Below are positions 60,863 to 64,000 of a DNA stretch of 64,000 nucleotides, one piece after another (positions within the stretch are counted from its first letter, which is position 1; each line of letters begins with the position of its first letter). The stretch is from Streptomyces sp. NBC_01276. Lineage in GTDB: Bacteria; Actinomycetota; Actinomycetes; Streptomycetales; Streptomycetaceae. Location: contig NZ_CP108442.1 of the NCBI RefSeq assembly GCF_041435355.1, positions 5,206,501 through 5,270,500 on the forward strand, read 5' to 3'. The position numbers and the translations under genes were made by a program. Under the pieces are notes generated by a model. That model saw only the letters and a list, made by a program, of their open reading frames with translations. It was not told where the DNA came from and searched no databases.

Positions 60863-62131
60863 CTACTGGACGCTGCGGAACGCCAGCGTCACGTTGTGGC
60901 CGCCGAAGCCGAAGGAGTTGTTGATCGCGGAGATCGGGCCGTCGACGGGCAGCTTGCGGGGCTCGCCGCGCACGATGTCCGCGTCGATGTCGTCGTCGAG
61001 TTCGTCGACGTTGATCGTCGGCGGGGCGATGCGGTGGTACAGCGCCAGCACGGTCGCGACGGTCTCGATACCGCCCGCGCCGCCCAGCAGGTGACCGGTC
61101 ATCGACTTGGTCGCGGAGATCGCGATGTGGTCGAGGTCGTCGCCCAGGACCTTGCGCAGGGCCTTCAGCTCGGCCGTGTCACCCTGCGGGGTCGACGTGG
61201 CGTGCGCGTTCAGGTGGACCAGCTCGGCCGGGTCCAGGCCGGTGTTGTCGAGCAGGTTCTGCACGGCGGCCGCGACACCGCGGCCCGTCGGCTCCGGCTG
61301 CGCGATGTGGTGGCTGTCCGCGGACAGGCCCTGGCCCAGCACCTCGCAGTAGACCCGGGCGCCGCGCGCGGCGGCGTGCTCGGCCGACTCCAGCACCACG
61401 ACGCCCGCGCCCTCGCCGAGGACGAAGCCGTCACGGCCCTTGTCGTACGGGCGGGAGGCCTGCGTCGGGTTCTCGTTGTTCTTGGACATCGCCATCATGT
61501 TGGCGAACGCCGCGATCGGCAGCGGGTGGATGGCCGCCTCGGTACCGCCGGCGACGACCACGTCGGCGCGGCCGGTACGGATCATCTCGACGGCGTAGCC
61601 GATGGCCTCGGCGCCCGACGCGCACGCGCTGACCGGGGTGTGGACACCGGCGCGGGCGTTGACTTCGAGACCGACGTTGGCCGAGGGGCCGTTCGGCATG
61701 AGCATGGGGACGGTGTGCGGGGAGACCCGGCGCACACCCTTCTCCTTCAGTACGTCGTACTGGTCGAGCAGGGTCGTGACGCCGCCGATGCCGGAGGCGA
61801 TCACGGTGCCCAGACGCTCGGGGACGATGGACTCGTCCTCGCCGGCCGGGGCGGTGTAACCCGCGTCGGCCCAGGCCTCGCGGGCCGCGATGACGGCGAA
61901 CTGCGCCGAGCGGTCGAGCTTGCGGGCCAGCGGGCGGGGGAGTACCTCGCTCGGGTCCACGGCGGCCCGGGCGGCGATCTGAACCGGCAGTTCGGCGAAG
62001 CGCTCGCCCTCCAGGGGCGAAACGCCGGACCGGCCGGCGAGCAGACCTTCCCAGGTCGAAGCGCTGTCGCCACCCAGCGGAGTGGTTGCGCCGATACCGG
62101 TGACGACCACGGTGCGATTGGTCGGGCTCAC
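60863..62131 (-). CDS. fabF: 3-oxoacyl-[acyl-carrier-protein] synthase II
   Basis: A 422-residue condensing enzyme elongating acyl-ACP with malonyl-ACP. The catalytic Cys170 (PVSACASGAE), His310 (LNAHATSTPQGD) and His347 (SMTGHLLGGAGG) are present, with the FGFGGHNV C-terminal signature. GTG 62131 is the family start (VSPTNRTVVVTGIG), with GGAGAAAG upstream. Last gene of the fabD-fabH-acpP-fabF group. Confidence 0.97.
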   Translation of the reverse strand: MSPTNRTVVVTGIGATTPLGGDSASTWEGLLAGRSGVSPLEGERFAELPVQIAARAAVDPSEVLPRPLARKLDRSAQFAVIAAREAWADAGYTAPAGEDESIVPERLGTVIASGIGGVTTLLDQYDVLKEKGVRRVSPHTVPMLMPNGPSANVGLEVNARAGVHTPVSACASGAEAIGYAVEMIRTGRADVVVAGGTEAAIHPLPIAAFANMMAMSKNNENPTQASRPYDKGRDGFVLGEGAGVVVLESAEHAAARGARVYCEVLGQGLSADSHHIAQPEPTGRGVAAAVQNLLDNTGLDPAELVHLNAHATSTPQGDTAELKALRKVLGDDLDHIAISATKSMTGHLLGGAGGIETVATVLALYHRIAPPTINVDELDDDIDADIVRGEPRKLPVDGPISAINNSFGFGGHNVTLAFRSVQ

Positions 62132-62210
62132 AGGAATTCTTTCTCCACGTCTAAGGGGGTGCTGAATTGTCACGGCGCCACCGCCAGGTGGCGACAAACG
62201 CTCGTCAGGC

Positions 62211-62459
62211 TCAGGCCTGGTGCTTCAGGATGTAGTCCGCGGCGTCGCCGACCGTCTTGAGGTTCTTGACGTCCTCGTCCGGGATCTTCACCTCGAAGCG
62301 CTCTTCGGCGGCGACGACGACCTCGACCATGGACAGGGAGTCGACGTCCAGGTCGTCGGTGAAGGACTTGTCCAGCTGGACGTCCTCCTGCGGGATGCCG
62401 GCGATCTCGTTGACGATCTCCGCGAGACCTTCGAGGATCTCTTCCTGCGTGGCGGCCAT
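62211..62459 (-). CDS. acpP: Acyl carrier protein
   Basis: An 82-residue ACP. Ser41 in DVDSLSMVEVV is the phosphopantetheine attachment site; DSLSM in place of the usual DSLDS/DSLTV is typical of Streptomyces fatty-acid ACP. It carries growing acyl chains for FabF and FabH. ATG 62459 follows AAGGAGCG. Confidence 0.98.
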   Translation of the reverse strand: MAATQEEILEGLAEIVNEIAGIPQEDVQLDKSFTDDLDVDSLSMVEVVVAAEERFEVKIPDEDVKNLKTVGDAADYILKHQA

Positions 62460-62516
62460 GTGGCGCTCCTTCTGTAGCTGAGTGGGTTGATCAGGGCGGG
62501 AAGTGGATCCCGGGCC

Positions 62517-63521
62517 CTAGGGGAGGGTAACGACCGTCGCGGCGTAGACGAGCCCCGCCCCGAAGCCGATGACGAGCGCGGTGTCGCCGCTCTTCGCCGC
62601 TCCGGTCGCCAGGAGCCGCTCCATGGCGAGCGGGATCGAGGCGGCCGACGTGTTGCCGGTGGTTTCCACGTCACGGGCGACCGTGACGTGTTCCGGCAGC
62701 TTCAGAGTCTTCACCATCGAGTCGATGATCCGCATGTTCGCCTGGTGCGGGATGAAGACGTCCAGGTCCTCCGCGGTGATCCCGGCCGCGTCGAGCGCCT
62801 GCTGGGCCACCTTGGCCATCTCGAAGACGGCCCAGCGGAAGACCGCCTGGCCCTCCTGCGTGATGGCCGGAAACTTCTCTCCGCCGTCCTTGCCGAGGTA
62901 CTCGTCCCACGGCACGGTCTGCTTGATCGTCTCGGACTTGTCGCCCTCGGAACCCCAGACCGTGGGGCCGATGGCGGGCTCGTCCGAAGGGCCGACGATC
63001 ACGGCGCCGGCACCGTCGCCGAACAGGAAGGCCGTCGCGCGGTCCTCCAGGTCGGTCAGGTCCGACAGCCGCTCGACACCGATGACGAGGACGTACTGCG
63101 CCGACCCCTCGACCACCAGGCCCTTGGCGAGCGTCAGGCCGTAGCCGAAACCGGCACAGCCCGCCGAGATGTCGAACGCCGCGGGCTTGCCCGCGCCGAT
63201 CCGGTGCGCGATCTCCGTCGCGACGGCGGGGGTCTGCTTGAAGTGCGAGACCGTGGAGACGATCACCGCACCGATCTGCTCCGGGGAGATCCCGGCGTCG
63301 GCGAGCGCCTTGCCGGAGGCCTCCACGGACATCGCGGCGACCGTCTCCTGGTCCGAGGCCCAGTGCCGGGTCGCGATGCCGGAACGGGAGCGGATCCACT
63401 CGTCGGACGAGTCGATCGTCTCCAGGATGACCTCGTTGGGCACCACCCGGGTCGGGCGGTAGCCGCCCACACCGAGGATGCGGGCGTACGGGGAGCCCTT
63501 GGCCGGCTTGATCTTCGACAT
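62517..63521 (-). CDS. fabH: 3-oxoacyl-[acyl-carrier-protein] synthase III
   Basis: A 334-residue initiating condensing enzyme that joins acyl-CoA (in streptomycetes isobutyryl-, isovaleryl- and anteisovaleryl-CoA) to malonyl-ACP. The triad is Cys122 (ISAGCAGFGYG), His259 (IPHQANMRI) and Asn290 (TTGNTSAAS). ATG 63521 follows AGAAGGAG. It lies 18 bases after the fabD stop. Confidence 0.97.
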   Translation of the reverse strand: MSKIKPAKGSPYARILGVGGYRPTRVVPNEVILETIDSSDEWIRSRSGIATRHWASDQETVAAMSVEASGKALADAGISPEQIGAVIVSTVSHFKQTPAVATEIAHRIGAGKPAAFDISAGCAGFGYGLTLAKGLVVEGSAQYVLVIGVERLSDLTDLEDRATAFLFGDGAGAVIVGPSDEPAIGPTVWGSEGDKSETIKQTVPWDEYLGKDGGEKFPAITQEGQAVFRWAVFEMAKVAQQALDAAGITAEDLDVFIPHQANMRIIDSMVKTLKLPEHVTVARDVETTGNTSAASIPLAMERLLATGAAKSGDTALVIGFGAGLVYAATVVTLP

Positions 63522-63539
63522 GCTTGTGGGCTCCTTCTC

Positions 63540-64000
63540 TCAGGCCGCCTGCGCTGCGATGAGCGCGGCGGCCTTGTCGAGATCGTCCGGGGTCTTCAGG
63601 GCCACGCTCGGAACGCCCTTCAGCGCGCGCTTGGCCAGACCCGTCAGGGTGCCGCCGGGAGAGAGCTCGATGATCCCGGTGACGCCCAGCTCGGCGAACG
63701 TCTCCATGCACAGGTCCCAGCGGACCGGGTTGGCGACCTGGCCGACCAGGCGGGCGACGACGTCGGCGCCCTTGTCGACGACGAGGCCGTCCCGGTTCGA
63801 GACGTACTTCACCGTCGGGTCGGCCGGCGTGAGGGCCTCGGTGGCCTTCTGCAGCGCGGCCACCGCGGGCGTCATGTGGTGCGTGTGGAAGGCGCCCGCG
63901 ACCTTGAGGGCGACGACCTTCATGGAACCCTCGGGCTTCTCGGCCTCCAGAGCGGCGATCTGCTCCATGGTGCCGGCGGCCACGATCTGGCCCGCCCCGT
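63540..64000 (-). CDS. fabD: Malonyl CoA-ACP transacylase (5' partial, C-terminal half)
   Basis: The last 153 codons of FabD, running off the window edge; an internal Met at 63983 is not the start. Catalytic His is in AGAFHTHHM, and SNRDGLVV, GQVANPVRW and ELSPGGTLTGLAKR are FabD signatures. The active-site Ser lies beyond the edge. It loads malonyl groups onto AcpP and heads or co-heads the fab operon. Confidence 0.95.
   Translation of the reverse strand, partial: GAGQIVAAGTMEQIAALEAEKPEGSMKVVALKVAGAFHTHHMTPAVAALQKATEALTPADPTVKYVSNRDGLVVDKGADVVARLVGQVANPVRWDLCMETFAELGVTGIIELSPGGTLTGLAKRALKGVPSVALKTPDDLDKAAALIAAQAA

Overview
This window is chromosomal DNA from a Streptomyces (or a very close actinomycete). 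The evidence is the very high G+C content with strong third-position G/C bias, frequent GTG starts, and actinomycete hallmarks: the primary-like sigma factor HrdA, the MreB homologue Mbl, a class F sortase, DUF3145, a fused AccD/AccA carboxyltransferase and GlnR/MtrA-type nitrogen boxes. From memory the gene order (ppdK ... nirBD ... nasA ... hrdA ... mbl ... fabF-acpP-fabH-fabD) follows the conserved chromosome core as in S. coelicolor, in reverse orientation. There is no prophage, CRISPR array or secondary-metabolite cluster. The only mobile element is one IS701-family insertion sequence.

Layout. 1-4.2 kb: the 3' part of pyruvate phosphate dikinase, a winged-helix regulator and a VOC-fold protein. 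4.2-8.3 kb: the assimilatory nitrite reductase operon (FAD oxidoreductase-nirB-nirD, minus strand). 8.5-11 kb: a ferric-reductase-like flavohaem protein, a small membrane protein and a TauE permease. 11-15.3 kb: a class F sortase with a candidate surface protein, a lipoprotein/orphan histidine kinase pair and a gamma-glutamylcyclotransferase-like protein. 15.4-20 kb: dnaG, a ferredoxin reductase-like protein and dGTPase. 20-25.3 kb: sirohydrochlorin chelatase, a SanA/YdcF-like protein, a short-chain dehydrogenase and assimilatory nitrate reductase nasA. 25.4-28.1 kb: a DUF6445-type protein, a hypothetical protein and hrdA. 28.2-33.8 kb: a heterodimeric ABC exporter, an FGGY sugar kinase and a YtxH-like protein. 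34-34.4 kb: two identical tRNA-Asn genes and a CAU-anticodon tRNA. 34.5-36 kb: a small exported peptide built from VIGWD repeats, divergent from a TrmB/LuxR-type regulator. 36-42.7 kb: a YbdK-type ligase, an MFS transporter, AccDA, a LysE/Lrp pair and CorA. 42.7-44.1 kb: the IS701 element. 44-46.7 kb: mbl and a GAF histidine kinase with an eroded ATPase domain. 46.9-59 kb: lipase, zinc-ribbon membrane protein, MarR-oxidoreductase-Ohr, EI24 protein, imine-reductase-like/HxlR pair, carbon-nitrogen hydrolase, LtrA, TetR and GH3 beta-glucosidase. 59-64 kb: SGNH lipoprotein hydrolase, DUF3145 and the type II fatty acid synthase genes fabF-acpP-fabH-fabD (fabD runs off the edge).

Connections. Nitrate to ammonium assimilation is spread over three transcription units (nasA; FAD oxidoreductase-nirB-nirD; sirohydrochlorin chelatase for the sirohaem of NirB). 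All three carry a GTnAC-n17-GnAAC box ending exactly 22 nt before an ATG, with a CAnnnT hexamer at -12 to -7 of that ATG. That looks like one regulon of leaderless GlnR/MtrA-controlled promoters, and it exposes an unannotated upstream start for the chelatase unit.

The most unusual items are: (i) the VIGWD-repeat exported peptide beside a divergently transcribed cytosolic two-domain regulator, a candidate peptide-signalling pair; (ii) a textbook -1 ribosomal frameshift signal (CCCAAAA, 7-nt spacer, 10-bp stem) in the IS701 transposase, with a well-formed 41-codon extension; (iii) insertion of that IS into a CTAG in which the stop codons of corA and the convergent kinase had overlapped, each copy of the target duplication restoring one stop.
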